Positions 34,290 through 46,330 of a stretch of 64,000 nt of DNA are shown here, piece after piece. The notes under the pieces are model-generated. The model made no database searches, was not told the DNA's origin, and was given only the letters and a program-made list of their open reading frames with translations. The DNA comes from Delphinapterus leucas. Taxonomy: Eukaryota; Chordata; Mammalia; Artiodactyla; Monodontidae. Position 1 is the stretch's first letter; every line of letters starts with the position of its first letter. The stretch spans positions 3,038,300 to 3,102,299 of the forward strand of contig NW_022098043.1 in the NCBI RefSeq assembly GCF_002288925.2, in the 5' to 3' direction. A program made the position numbers and the translations under genes.

Positions 34290-34497
34290 TTTTTTCTTCT
34301 TCTTCTTTCTTTTTTTAGCTGTGCTGGGTCTTAGTCGCGGCACACGGGATCTTTCTTGCGGCGTGCGGGATTTTTAGCTGTGGCATGCAGGCTCTTAGTT
34401 GTGGCATGCGGGATCCAGTTCCCTGACCAGGGATTGAACCCAGGCCCCCTGCATTTGGAGCGTGGAGTCTTAACCTCTGGACCACCAGGGAAGTCCC
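34290..34497 (-). mobile_element. CHR SINE, intermediate length
   Basis: A T/C-rich tail precedes GTGCTGGGTCTTAGTCGCGG and repeated GGCACACGGGAT units. The head GGACCACCAGGGAAGTCCC lies at about 34478-34496. Confidence 0.9.
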
Positions 34498-35094
34498 TTG
34501 TTAGTTTCTTTTTAAAATAACATCCTGTTCTTGCATCCTGGATGCACTATGTTTTCTTATCTCTCTGAAGATGTGACCTTATGTCCTTCCCCTCAGCCTG
34601 GTCAGATTAGCTTTCAGAGAAATTTTTCTGATCCTCTTGCCCAAAGAGCAAAGCCATGGGTGCCAGCTTTCTGGGAGGAAACAGGTTGGGGGGTGTCTCA
34701 GCCATCACAGTGTATATGGTCACTTCATTGCCTGATTTGGGAAAGATACCTCCGACCTCCACTGTGCCTGCAGTTTCCCATCCCAGTGATTCTGTTTAAT
34801 TCTTTTTAGAGAATAAACCTCCAGTTTCCTGCCAGGATTGGGGAAGGGACGTAGGGACCTAACAATTCTGATTCCGGAACATCTTCCAACCTCTTCTCCT
34901 TATTTAATACTCCCACCCCCATTTAAACAGGTACCTGAGCCTTTTGGGGGAGTCTGTGATCTAAATTGGGTTGGCTCTCCTTCCCCACGTCCAGGTTAGG
35001 CAGTAGTTTCCTTGGGTTTGCTGTGTAGTTAGTTACCACCCAACCATCTGTTTTCCAGCTTCCCTCATTCTCCTCATCTCAGTGGGTTTGTGCT

Positions 35095-35444
35095 TTTTTT
35101 AAAATTTTTATTTATTTACTTTTGGCTGCGTTGGGTCTTCATTGCTGCCCGCAGGCTTTCTCTGATTGCGGCGAGCGGGGACTACTCTTCGTTGTGGTGC
35201 ACAGGCTTCTCATTGTGGTGGCTTCTCTTGTTGCGGAGCACAAGCTCTAGGCGCGTGGGCTTCAGTAGTTGTGGCACATGGGCTCAGTAGTTGTGGCTCG
35301 CGGGCTCTAGAGCGCCAGCTCAGTAGTTGTGGTGCACGGGCTTAGTTGCTCCGCGACATGTGGGGTCTTCCCGGACCAGGGCTCGAACACGTGTCCCCTC
35401 CATTGGGAGGCGGACTCTTAACCACTGTGCCACCAGGGAAGCCC
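35095..35444 (-). mobile_element. Long CHR SINE
   Basis: TTTTTATTTATTTACTTTTG at the low end and GTGCCACCAGGGAAGCCC at the high end, with a full-length body between. Confidence 0.94.
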
Positions 35445-35652
35445 TCTTTCTGTAGTTTTAGTGGAGTTTGGGGAGGGACTGAAATTAGACACATGTTCAA
35501 TTTGCCATAATTTTCAGAGCTTCCATTTTTACCTAAACCAGTAAACAGATTAATAATTACAGACTGTGAGAGCTACAGAGGAAACAAACATGAGGCCAAG
35601 ACAAGAACAATGGCAAGATGACTCAGACTTAAGAAATGCAGAGTTGTATCTT

Positions 35653-35681
35653 TAAAATATGCACCTTGCCTCAGTGTAGAG
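35653..35681. repeat. 29-bp direct repeat, left copy
   Basis: Matches 35879-35907 at 28 of 29 positions (C versus T at the 17th base of the AAAATATG... unit). Confidence 0.9.
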
Positions 35682-35838
35682 GGACTTCCCTGGCAGGCAA
35701 GTGGGTAAGACTCCGTGCTCCCACTGCAGGGGGCCCAGGTTCAAACACTGGTCAGGGGACTAGATCTCGCATGCATGCCGCAACTAAGACCCATCGCAGC
35801 CAAAATAAATAATTAAATAAATAAATAAATATTAAAAA
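35682..35838 (+). mobile_element. CHR SINE with unusually long flanking duplication
   Basis: The head is GGACTTCCCTGGCAGGCAAG and the tail AAATAAATAATTAAATAAAT. A 29-bp direct repeat flanks it at 35653-35681 and 35879-35907 with one mismatch. About 40 bp of non-SINE sequence ending in a second A-rich run separates the SINE tail from the right repeat. Confidence 0.92.
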
Positions 35839-35878
35839 GAAAACTAAGACATATCTTGCGTCTACTTTAAAAAAATAA

Positions 35879-35907
35879 TAAAATATGCACCTTGCTTCAG
35901 TGTAGAG
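35879..35907. repeat. 29-bp direct repeat, right copy
   Basis: Right partner of 35653-35681, preceded by TTTAAAAAAATAA. Confidence 0.9.
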
Positions 35908-36504
35908 AAGACACGTGAGGAACATTCGTGGAGTCGGAGACAGTGAGGAAGCCACTGGAGATCAAGGTGAATGCTGGCTGGATTGGAAAGGTGATGGCTG
36001 TAGAGCTGGAAGCAACCATGTAGAACGTAGACAGACTGTAACCTGCAAAGGGCAGGCACCATGTCCATTTTGTTGCCTGCTGTATATAAACCCAGATATG
36101 CGTATTGTATATATATGCCCAGCTGTCTGGTTACCAGAGACATTTGATAAATGTTTGTGAGTGGACATGGGTGGGTGAAGAGGGGAGAGGAAATGAGAAT
36201 GACCTTTCTCCCTCTAGTGTAGACCTCGGAGGCCAACTAAGTGCCGTGGAGTGTGCGGCCAAAGGGAGCCACAGAAGGTCTGGGAGTAAGGGAATGACCA
36301 GCAGGTGAGAGCAGGTCTTCACCTGCACACAGGACCTGTATCACATGACCCCTCACCCTCCAGCCTGTCCTCCATCCATCACACTCCACTCTGGCCCCTC
36401 CAGCAGTTTCCTCTGCCTGACATGTCTTCTCCCCAGCCTCAGCCCCTCACCTGGCCCCTCCACACTCCCATACTGGCCTCAGGAGGCTACAGTCTGATTC
36501 TTTT

Positions 36505-36782
36505 TTTTTTTGTATTAATCATGCTTTTTTATTCTATTTTTTAAATAATTTTTATTGGAGTATAGTTAATTTACAATGTTGTGTTAATTTCAGGTGTACA
36601 GCAAAGTGAATCAGTTATACATATCTCCACTCTTTTTTAGATTCTTTTCCCATACAGGCCATTACAGAGTACTGAGTAGAGTTCCCTGTGCCATACAGTA
36701 GGTCCTTATTAGTTATCTATTTTATATACAGTAGTGTGTATATGTCCATCCCAATCTTTCAGTTTATCCCTCCCCCACCCAC
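36505..36782 (-). mobile_element. L1 3' UTR fragment
   Basis: TTTTTATTGGAGTATAGTTA, GTGTACAGCAAAGTGAATCA and GTAGGTCCTTATTAGTTATC are the reverse complement of the class seen at 14135-14358, extended further 5'. Confidence 0.8.
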
Positions 36783-36824
36783 AGTCTGAGTCTTAAACCA
36801 TATTCTTTTTCTGCAGGCCTCTTA

Positions 36825-36984
36825 CAACAGTTTGCAATTGTGTGGCCATTGAGGGGCTTCTGGATTTAACGTCAGATTCCCCCATAGAATATGAGCGTTG
36901 TGAGGGATGGAACCTGGCTGTTTTATTTGCCATTGTATCCCTAGCACCTGGGACCAAGCCTAGCCTGCAGAAGGGGGCTTGATA
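36825..36984 (+). mobile_element. L2 3' end fragment
   Basis: AGAATATGAGCGTTGTGAGG, TTTGCCATTGTATCCCTAGC and GGGGGCTTGATAAATTTT. Confidence 0.6.
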
Positions 36985-37250
36985 AATTTTAAAAAATGAT
37001 TTATTTTTATTGCGATATAATCAACATATAACCTTGTATTAGTTTTATTTGATTCAATATTTGTATATATTGGCAAATCATTATCACAATAAGTTTAGTT
37101 AACATCCATCAGCACACAGTTACAATGATTTTTTTTTCCCTGTGATGGACTTTTACCATCTACCCTCTTGGCAACTTTCAAATATATAATACAGTATTGT
37201 TACCTATAGTCATTTACTGTACCAATAATTGTTGAAGGAACCAAATGAAA
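36985..37250 (-). mobile_element. Old L1M 3' fragment
   Basis: TTGCGATATAATCAACATAT, CAAATCATTATCACAATAAG and AGTTAACATCCATCAGCACA resemble L1M 3' UTR sequence. Confidence 0.6.
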
Positions 37251-38089
37251 GTAGGTGTCATCTCGCCGAGATGGTGGGATGGAGAAGAGTTTGAAGGGGA
37301 GACCACGGAGGAGGTATGGCAGTGACTTGGGAGGGAGAGGGCACAGCCAGAGCACAGGCAAGGGGCAGAAGTCCTGAGAGAGGAAGTGACAGGTCTCAGT
37401 ACCTGCTGGGCTCCAGTTGAGTGAAACCAGCCCTGAGCCTTTGTTTGGTGCTGGGCCTGGGCCTGCCCCTGGGCTCTGCAGACTCAGGTGCATGTGAATG
37501 TCTGTAACTCCAGGTTTGGTGAGATAGGCTATGAACTATGCTGGTGAGGGCATCAGGGAAGGCTTCCTGGAGGAGGATGCCCTGGAGATGGACTTTGAAA
37601 GCTGAGGGAGACATGGCCAGGAGGAGGGAAGTGATTCAAAGGTCTCTAAGGTTCTGAGCCTGGCTAAATGTCTGCAGAGTGGGGCCACAGCCAGAGGCAG
37701 GGGACTTGGGCTTTAGATACACTGATCAGTGACCAGGATCTTGCAGGATGGCTAGGGACCTGTGAGGGGGCCCAGGGTGAGGGGCGGAGTACGGCATGCG
37801 TCTCAGGCTCACTCCTGCCTCTGCAGAGCCCTCACCCAGCCCTGCCATCCCACCACTGCACACCCTAGCCTGGGTTCTAGGCCACTGAGACCAGGCTGTG
37901 CTGGCCCCATGCCTCATCTCACTCCCTGCCTTCATGCAGCCTCTCCCCAGCCGAGCCTGCCCTCCTTTTCCACTCAGGAACCTCTTTTCCTCCCTTCAGC
38001 TCCCCCAGGAAGTCCTCTAGGATTTTTTGTGCTGGGTACTTTTACAGACCTCTCCTTTACCACCTTATGTTTGGTCGTGTACCCCATAT
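37251..38089. other. Intergenic, nothing recognised
   Basis: G/A-rich then C-rich single-copy-looking DNA. Several short frames occur on both strands without splice or family signals. Confidence 0.5.
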
Positions 38090-38200
38090 TTTAAAGATGG
38101 GAAACTGAGGCTCACAGAGGCAAAGTGCCCACAGTCATGATGAGGGAATTAAATCTGGGTCTGCCGACTCAAGCCCACTCTCCTCACTGCACCCCAAAGG
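38090..38200 (-). mobile_element. MIR
   Basis: GGGAAACTGAGGCTCACAGA and CCACAGTCATGATGAGGGAA. Confidence 0.65.
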
Positions 38201-38304
38201 CCGAGCAGGCAGGCAGAGAGCCTGGGGGATCAAGGCTGCTTCTCTTAGCCAAAGCTCTCTTCTGGGTGCCCTGGGGTTGGTCATATTGTACTAACAGGAG
38301 AGGT

Positions 38305-38480
38305 GCAATAGAGCACAGTGGTTAGAAGCATAGATCTAAGAGTGCTTGGGTTCAAGTCAGCTCTGCTGCCTCCTCCTATACCTAAATTTTCACTTCTGCA
38401 AAATGGGATGATAATAGTACTTACCTTATAGGGTTATTGTGCGATTAAATGATGCACATAGAAAACATTGCTACTGTTAT
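38305..38480 (+). mobile_element. MIR
   Basis: CACAGTGGTTAGAAGCATAG, TTCACTTCTGCAAAATGGGA and TTATAGGGTTATTGTGCGAT. Confidence 0.82.
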
Positions 38481-38497
38481 TATATATATATCTCACA

Positions 38498-38925
38498 TCT
38501 TTATCCATTCATCTGTCGATGGACATCTAGGTTGTTTCCATGGTTTCCATGGTTGAAACCAGCCATGGTTTCTTGGCTGTTGTGAATAGTGCTGCTATGA
38601 ACATAGGGGTGCATGTATCTTTTTGAATTATAGTTTTGTCTGGATATATGTCCAGGAGTGGGATTGCTGGATCAATCCAGCAACTCTGGCAACTCTATTT
38701 TCATTTTTTTGAGGAACCTCCATACTGTTTTCCAAAGTGGCAGCACCAACTTACATTCCCACCAACAGTGTACGAGGGTTCCCTTTTCTTCGCACCCTCT
38801 CCAGGATTTGTTGTTTGTAGATTTTTAATGATGGCCATTCTGACCAGTGGGAGGTGATAGCTCATTGTAGTTTTGATTTGCATTTCTCTGATAATTAGTG
38901 ATGTTGAGCATTTTTCTGAACATGT
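38498..38925 (-). mobile_element. L1 ORF2 end / 3' UTR fragment
   Basis: Shares CATTCATCTGTCGATGGACA, GAACATAGGGGTGCATGTAT and CTCCAGGATTTGTTGTTTGT with the L1 at 25240-25640. A small local duplication, GTTTCCATGGTTTCCATGGTT, lies near 38533-38575. Confidence 0.85.
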
Positions 38926-39139
38926 CCCTCATTGTCTCATCTCTGGCCTTGCTTATGATCTCAGACCTGAAGCTTGTCTCTTTTCAACATCTTATATTTG
39001 CCCTCACCCACAGTTTACTTGTTCACATAACATTTATTGTTTCGGTCCTTTATACAGGACAGTAGAGGCCTGGTTGGATAAATTATAATACATTAATACT
39101 GTATAATACTGGATATCTATGATTGCACAGCAGTTTCAA

Positions 39140-39425
39140 AATTAACCTCAATGGACTCAGAATGCTTGAATTCAAATCCCAGCTCAACCATTCATTAACT
39201 TTGTGACTTTGGGGAAATTATTTAACTTTTCTGTGCCTCAGTTTCCTCATCTATAAAATGGGCTAACAATAGTATCTACCTGGTACAGTTATTGTAAATA
39301 ATTTGCAATCTAGAATGGAAGCTCTGTAAGGGCAGGATTTTGGTCTGTTTTATTCATTGCTGTATCCTCAGTGCCTAGCCTAGTGCTGGCACAAAGAAGC
39401 TATTCAATAAATATCTGTTGAACAA
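39140..39425 (+). mobile_element. MIR followed by L2 end
   Basis: TGAATTCAAATCCCAGCTCA, TTTCCTCATCTATAAAATGG, then AAGCTCTGTAAGGGCAGGAT and TTCAATAAATATCTGTTGAA. Confidence 0.82.
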
Positions 39426-39461
39426 ATCTGTGGAATAATGAGGTAATGTATATAAAGGAGC

Positions 39462-39915
39462 ACTGTCCAACTGAAATATAATACAACCCACATATATAAT
39501 TTTAAGCTTTCTAGTAGCCATGTTAAAAAAGTAAAAAGAAACAGGTAGAATTAATTTTAATAATATATATTTGAACATAATACTGTATATCCAAAGTATA
39601 ATTGTAACATGAAATCAATATAAAAATTATTAATGAGATATCTTCCATTCTTTTTCTCCTACTAAGTCTTAGAAATCTGGTATTTTACACCTATAGCACA
39701 TCTGAGCTATACAACAATATCTCAAGCCATATAATAAAGTAAAACATAGTTCTACCAAAAAATAAAGTTGTATTTAGCAAACAAATATTTTTAAATTTAA
39801 TTAAAATTAAATAAAAATTTAAACTTAGTTCCTCAGTAGCACCAGCCACATTTCAAGAGCTGAGTAGCCACATGTGGCTAGTGGCTATCAGGTTGGGACA
39901 GCAGAGATATAAAGT
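39462..39915 (+). mobile_element. DNA-transposon-like repeat with inverted termini
   Basis: Starts GCACTGTCCAACTGAAATAT and ends GGCTATCAGGTTGGGACAGC, so ACTGTCCAA and TTGGGACAG form inverted ends. The internal AGCCACATGTGGCTAGTGGC is a well-known mammalian interspersed motif. The family name is not assigned. Confidence 0.6.
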
Positions 39916-41269
39916 GCCCAGCACAAGCTAAGTTCTTAAGAAGTTCAGCCATTATTACTGGTGATCTGGAAGATGTCTGTGCTTTAGGTTGAGTGAAACC
40001 AGCCAGTCACTGACCACTGGGTACAACATGATTTCACTTGTGCAAACAAAAAAAAAACCCACCTCCAAACTATATATGTTAAGTATGTAACCCAGATGTA
40101 TGCAGAAGCCTCCTTATGAGAGCTCCAATCCCAGTCCACGAGAGCAGCAGGAAAAAATGAAACGTACCACCACAGATGCCTGCTGAGGAGGGTGGGCCCA
40201 GGACAATGGAAGGCCTTTGTGTTGGCTCCACGAGGAGCTGGGGAGCTGAACTGCTTGGGTAAGGGAAGGAGGAGAATTTGAATTTCCCGAGTCAGGGAAG
40301 AATGGGCGAGGGGCAAGATGGTGGGATGTATGGGGCAAAGGACCAGGCAGGGGGTATTTCTTATCGGCAGGGGTGGCTGAAAGGACTTTGAACCCATCAC
40401 AGAGATGATGCTTAAAATTGGTTGCTGCATGGGGTACAATGTGAACCCTTCAAGGAACCCCCGAACCCTTTGTGAATTCTAGTTGGCTGACCGACCAATG
40501 TCCTGGGTGCATGAGTTTCAGGGTAGAATCCAGAAAGGGGTTGAGCTCCTCATCTGGGTCAGAGAAAAGAGACGGCAAGGGTAGAACCAAGGGCTGGAGA
40601 CGGAGGAGACAGGAGACTGGACACATTCGGGCCCACCTCTTTCCCCCCATGCCTTTCTTGGGGCTCAAGGGGTCCACACCAACATGGTCGTGGCTGCCTC
40701 TGGGAGGACAGTGGGTTTGGGGAGGTGACGGGGATTTTCACGGTTCCTCTATGTTTCTAATCCTTGAATTGTTTCAAAGAATATTTTTATAGTGAGCAGG
40801 CAATACATTTATGTTTAGAAGGCAAAGAAAACACTCCCCTCACACCTCCCTCCCAGCCCATTCAAGGAATACACGGGCTGTGTGGAAAATTTAGAACATA
40901 TGGGCAAGCAGGTAAGAATAAGAAACAAAAGTCATTGTTGACTCCGCTGCCCAGCAGTGACCACTGTGTCCTCAACTGCTAAAACTCTCTGGGGAAGCAT
41001 CCAGCCTCTGGCTGGTCCCCTGCCACGCAGGCCCTGTCAGGGCCCTACCATTTCCCCCAGCTCCAGAGCAGCCAAAGGTCAGAGTAGCCAAAAAGGTTCC
41101 TTTTGGGCCCAGGGACTGAGAGGGATCTGGGCCCCTGTGCTGGGAGTGGAAATGGGGTCCTTGCTTTGGCATGGTGCCTGCTGGGCTCAACTGGGGCTAT
41201 GCCAGGAGCATGGGAGCAGTGCCCACCTGTGGCACCACGGACACTGCCTTCTCCCAGCACAGAGGTCAG
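39916..41269. other. Intergenic, nothing recognised
   Basis: Mixed composition. A 151-codon minus-strand frame at 39984-40439 shows no family signature and is probably chance. Confidence 0.5.
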
Positions 41270-41395
41270 GAGTTTGGACAACTTACTAACTGCTCTGGGC
41301 TTCAGTGTTCTTTTTTGTAAAATACTGTTGTGAGGGTTTGAGATAATGTATGTCGTACATTTAGCACAAAGTGATCTTAGTAAGAATAAAAACAT
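41270..41395 (+). mobile_element. MIR
   Basis: ACTTACTAACTGCTCTGGGC and GTTGTGAGGGTTTGAGATAA. Confidence 0.65.
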
Positions 41396-41789
41396 TCCGG
41401 AAACTAGTCTTTGCTCAGCTAAACCTCCAGCCCTGGTAAAGGAAGTGAGAGGGGGTAAAGTTTTTTTCTGTTAAACATAGTGGGTAAGAGATGGGGTCCC
41501 AAGGGCCAGTTTTATCTGATAGCAGCAGAAGGAGACAGAGTTACTGGCGACCCCGTGTCGGGTGGTGGCACCAGCAGGGAAGCTGGATACATTCAGAGGT
41601 TCAGTGGTAGAAAAATGGTGGGTGGTGGGGTGGGAGTTGGCAGCTTTAAGGGCTGGGGCATATCATGCAGACTAGACCAGTGAAGGCAGGTGTAGATTCT
41701 GGTCTTCACTCTGCCATCAGTGTGGCCCAGGGAGAGCTCCCGGGGACTCAGAATTAGTGTGGAGATCTCTAATGCAGCCTTCTGGCTCA

Positions 41790-41990
41790 GACCACCCAAG
41801 TTCAAGTCAGATTTAGTCACTTGCCAATTATGCAATTTTGGGCAAGTTACTTAACTCTCCTGTGCCTCAATTCTCCCATCCGTAAAATGGGAACAATGAT
41901 GTTACTAGGTTGTAAGAATTAAATAATTCAAATAAAGAGTTTAGGAGAGTATCAGGCTTATAGAGACCTCAGTAAGGATGCAGAGTTGTT
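41790..41990 (+). mobile_element. MIR
   Basis: TTTGGGCAAGTTACTTAACT, CTCCCATCCGTAAAATGGGA and TTGTAAGAATTAAATAATTC. Confidence 0.88.
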
Positions 41991-42354
41991 GCTATTTCCT
42001 TTATGCATCATTAAGAGTGGAAGGTGATCCTTGGGGTTCTTTCTGATTCTTTCCAGTGTTTGACCCAGACTTCTTAGAAGGTGATTTAAGATCCGTCCCT
42101 CCTGTTCAGTTCTACCTGTGGCCCTGAAGAAGATAAAGTTTTTGAATAACTGAGAAAAACGTTCTCTACTCCCTGCATTTTTGTGGGAAAACGAAGAGCA
42201 CGTTTCTGCTGTGGTCAGTCAATAATGCTTCAGCCTTCCCGTCTAGAGCTCAGTCCAGGCTGACAGTTTACATTCACATTTCCAAGCTCAACTCGTTCAT
42301 TCACACTGCAGATTAAATGTTGTCTGAGCCAGCTTGCAGGACAGAGCCATGGTT

Positions 42355-42540
42355 TGGGATACAGGGGCTCTGGAGCCAGATGGGCCTGTGCTGGACTCCT
42401 GGCTCTGCCCCTATAGCACGTGTGACCTCGTAAGGCCACAACTTCTCTGAGACCCAGTTTCTTCACCTATAAAGTCGAGAAATTAATTCCCACTTCTCAT
42501 TAATGTGAGGATAAAATGAAACAATATATGGAATCAGGGC
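42355..42540 (+). mobile_element. MIR
   Basis: GGGGCTCTGGAGCCAGATGG, CCTGGCTCTGCCCCTATAGC and CTTCACCTATAAAGTCGAGA. Confidence 0.8.
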
Positions 42541-42837
42541 TGTTTTCAGCTGCAAGTAACAGATTACCTGACAAAAATAAAGGCGTCTCATTATCTCACA
42601 GAAGTATCTGGAGTTTAGTAGCTCTAAAATGAGCTCACCAGCTCAGTGCTGTCCCAGGCTGTCTGCTCTGTCATCCCCTGTGTATTGGCAACATTTGGCT
42701 TTATGGTCACAAACTTGTTGCTGCAACTCCGAGATTCACATGGCCACAGGCCACCACCCAAGCAGGGAGGAAGCAGGGGGAAGACAGCAACAAGTTTTTC
42801 TCCTTTAGAAACTTTCTTCCTCAAACTTTAGTGGACA

Positions 42838-42998
42838 CGAGAATCACCTGAAGAGATTTTTAAATCACAGAGTCCTGAGCCCCTTCTCCAGCAATCTGAG
42901 TCTGTGGGTCTGGGGTAGGACTCCAGACCTGCACTGCTCACAAGTGCACAGGTATTCTGAGGCACTGCCCCAGAGAGTGTTAATAGTGGCTTGGACTG
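42838..42998 (+). mobile_element. MER5A-like DNA transposon fragment
   Basis: GAGAATCACCTGAAGAGATT, AGCAATCTGAGTCTGTGGGT and GGTCTGGGGTAGGACTCCAG follow the MER5A pattern. Confidence 0.7.
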
Positions 42999-43009
42999 GG
43001 GTTGTGTCT

Positions 43010-44680
43010 TACCCTGGCATTAACCTTCTTCCTTGAGAAAGAAAAGGCTGAGGAAAGGATTAAAGTGCTGATCCTTTACTTGGGAGATGCAAGCCCAGGG
43101 TGACGAGGGTGAGGAAAAGGAAAGATGCAGAGCCATGAAATGGGATGCATTACACACTGGCTACTGCTCCCAACAAGCTGCAGAGACACAGCAGGACATT
43201 CAGAGGGTGTATCTGCTTGGCACAAGAGCCTTTCCTGGAAGAGCTTAAAGGAGGAAACTTGGAGGCAGACAGAGGTGTTTACCAGCCCAGTTCCCTCCCC
43301 TTTCATCGCCTGTTCGCTATCTTTCAACTTCTGCCTCTGGGGAGCTAATGACTCCACAGTTCTGGACCAAATCAACCAGCCACTTGGCTGCCTTTTAGGA
43401 AGCCAGATCTCATGGCCCAGGAGTGGTCTTTCATCCAAGTCTGCAAGTGGAGGGCTGGCTTGGTGCAGGTGGGATCCAAATGAGAGCTGAAGAGGCAGCT
43501 GAGGAACCTCACAGAGTCTGCGTCCACTGTAGGTAGGATGATGTAAACTGGTTGGGTCCAAAACAGATTTTAAAAATTGAGCCAACAGAATTTTATCAAT
43601 GGATTGATCATGAATGGACTGGGAGAGAGAAATTAAGGTTTTGGTGGATGATGGTGCCACTTACTTAGATGGGGAAAGCCTGAGGGAAAGATTCTGTTAG
43701 GAAAATTAATAAATTTTTGTTAGACTGGTGAAGTCTGTTAAGTGGTCTAAGTCTGGATCTGAGGGGAGAGGCTCTGTCTGGAGATAAGGATTTGCGCCAC
43801 TGTCACGTACATGGTACTTAAAATCAGAGCACCGGTTGCGGACACCTAAGAAAAGAGGTTGGTTGAGAGGAAAAAGGAGATAGGGGAGAATTTTTGACTC
43901 TGGCAATATGTACACCACTGTGGCCTGTTTAACAGGTGGGGGAGAGGCAAAATCCTCCTTACTGGAGTGGGTTGAGGAGAGACTGCGGGGACAGAAAGTG
44001 GTGATGGAGAAAACAGACAACTTCCTTGAGTAGTTTTGCTGTGAAGCGGAGCAGAAAAATGGGGTGGTGGCTCAAGAGGGCCAAGGGAAGATGCTTTTGA
44101 GGTTTGGTGTGTTTGCCCACAGGAATGATCCAGTAGAGGAGAAATGGATAAGGAAAGAGAAAAAGGGGACACCTGCATGGGTTTAGTCTTAGAGGAGCTG
44201 AGAGGGATGGATCTGGATGACAAGTTGAAGGCTTGGACTTAGAGAAGAGAGGTCTACCCCCATAAGAGGAGGGGATGCAGGTGGTAGGGGAGGAGGTGGG
44301 AAGATGAGGGGGCTCCTCTCGACTGCATCTTCCATGACTATGAAACTTGAGGGGAAGTCACCGATGAGGATGGAGATGGGGTGTTGCAGAGGGAAGATGA
44401 GGTAAAGGTGTGGAACAGGTTATCTGAGAGAGGAAAGGTGAATCTTTTAGGGAAATGTAACGGGGGGGGTTGGCAGTGTTTGGGGCCCATTTGAAATGTG
44501 GTCTTAACTGTGAAGTGAGTCCAGCTGCACAGCAGGGGGTGTTTTCTGCAGCGTTCAGCTGTCTGCATGCACATACTGGCTAAGTGCTGGGTGAGATGAC
44601 GGAGGTGGGAGAACGCAGCTGAGTGTGGCTTCAATGCTGGGCAATGCAACCTAACTTGGGTGAGAAATGAAATGAAGACA
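43010..44680. other. Intergenic, repeat-poor purine-biased block, unidentified
   Basis: The plus strand is G/A-rich for about 1.6 kb, so the minus strand carries Ser/Pro/Leu-rich frames of 194, 104, 125 and 103 codons at 43076-43660, 43706-44020, 43846-44223 and 44338-44649. They are in different frames and I recognise no domain. A degraded retroviral or other interspersed sequence is possible but not shown. Confidence 0.4.
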
Positions 44681-44929
44681 TTAAGAGAGGAGGTGACTGG
44701 TGGAGAAAAAGTGAAAAAAGTCAGTGAATTGGGAGGTTGGGTTGGAAGAGACTAAGGTTATTATATAAAGGCACCAATATAAAGTTAACCACTGAGCAAA
44801 AACACACACCTTTCTCAACAACAAAACCAAACAGCTAAAAAAAAAAACTAAAAGAGAAAAAATATATACTACATAAGAAGAACTATATACAAAAAACTTG
44901 AAATACATGTAAATATAACACAAAACAAT

Positions 44930-45075
44930 ATGATGAATGCTGCTGTAAAAGGAGTGAGGGATCTGTCACACATCTCCAGATTATACTGTTAAGTGAATAA
45001 GCAAGGTGGAGAAATGTATGCTATCTTTATATAAGAAAGGGGGAATATAACATTATTTATCTGTTAGAGGGCATA
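44930..45075 (+). mobile_element. LINE-like fragment related to 20350-20780
   Basis: ACTGTTAAGTGAATAAGCAA and GGTGGAGAAATGTATGCTAT resemble the same old LINE class. Confidence 0.4.
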
Positions 45076-45182
45076 AGGCAGAGAATGATAAAGGAACAGA
45101 AACTAGACTTCTCTGACTACATCTTGTTTTGTAGATTAGACCTGGAACTATATAATTACTTCACATAAGCAAAATTAAACTA

Positions 45183-45310
45183 GGTAATTCCCTGGCAGTC
45201 CAGTGGTTAGGACTCCGTGCTTCCACTGCAGGGGGCATGGGTTCAATCCCTGGTCAAGAAACTGAGATCCTGTAAGCCACACGGTGCAGGAAAAAAAAAA
45301 AAAAAAAACT
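45183..45310 (+). mobile_element. Short CHR SINE
   Basis: The head is GGTAATTCCCTGGCAGTCCA, with GGTTCAATCCC at the B-box and a tail of about 20 A's. First of seven plus-strand SINEs in 2.9 kb. Confidence 0.93.
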
Positions 45311-45479
45311 AAAAAATTCTTAAAGAATGTAAAAATAAAACAGGTTAATAATATAAATGTGTATCCAGTTAGGGGCAAGCCACACAGAGAGGAAGTATAC
45401 TAAGTAAGTTTAAAACCAATTGCAATATGAGACCCTGTTTGGATTCTCAAACAAAAAAATTACTTAAAAAAAAAAAAAG

Positions 45480-45772
45480 GGCTTCCCTGGTGGCGCAGTG
45501 GTTGAGAATCCGCCTGCCAATGCAGGGGACACAGGTTCGATCCCTGGTCCGGAAGATCCCACATGCCGCGGAGCAACTAAGCCCGTGCGCCACAACTACT
45601 GAGCCCACATGCCACAACTACCGAAGCCCACGCACCTAGAGTCCGTGCTCCACAATGAGAGAAGCGACTGCAATGAGAAGCCCGCCCACTGCAACAAAGA
45701 GTAGCCCCTACTTGCCGCAACAAAGACCCAACACAGCCAAAAATAAATAAGTAAATTTATTTAAAAAAAAAG
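45480..45772 (+). mobile_element. Long CHR SINE
   Basis: The head is GGGCTTCCCTGGTGGCGCAG. GGTTCGATCCC is a perfect B-box at about 45535. The full body is followed by an AAAAATAAATAAGTAAAT tail. Confidence 0.95.
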
Positions 45773-45774
45773 AC

Positions 45775-46072
45775 ACTTAGAAATTTGAGAACTTGAGTAT
45801 TTCATAATATTAAGGAATTAATGTTTTTGATATGCTACTGGTATAGTATTTTAAAAAGTCCATATCCTTTAAAGATATATACTGAAGTATATATGGATGA
45901 AATATGATGTCAGGTTATAGTAAGAGTAAGCAGACAGTGGTATTAAATAAAACAAGACTGGCCACGAGTTGATAATTACTGAAGCTATGTGACAGGTACA
46001 TGGGGGTTTGTTACATTATTCTAGTTTTGCACATATTTAAAATTTTCCATGACAAAAAAAAATGAAAAAAAT
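45775..46072 (+). mobile_element. Old L1 (L1ME-like) 3' end
   Basis: Related to 18360-18690: shares TTAAAGATATATACTGAAGT and ends AAATTTTCCATGACAAAAAA. Confidence 0.7.
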
Positions 46073-46330
46073 TTTTCCCAAAGTTCACCATGATTTAGGC
46101 ACTCACTGGAAATGAGTGATAATGGGGAGGGAGGTGGGCATCTGGGCTAACTTTCAGGATGATTGCTTGAGGGATGGAATGCTTTTACCAGACGTGGGAC
46201 CAGCAGGGGACATCAGTTTGTGAAGAACAAGATGAGTTCCATTTTGGTCACGCTGAATTTGGGGTCCTGTGGTATGTCTAGGTGGGATCGCACAGGAAGT
46301 TGGTGGAAATACTAAACTCAAGAGATGTGG

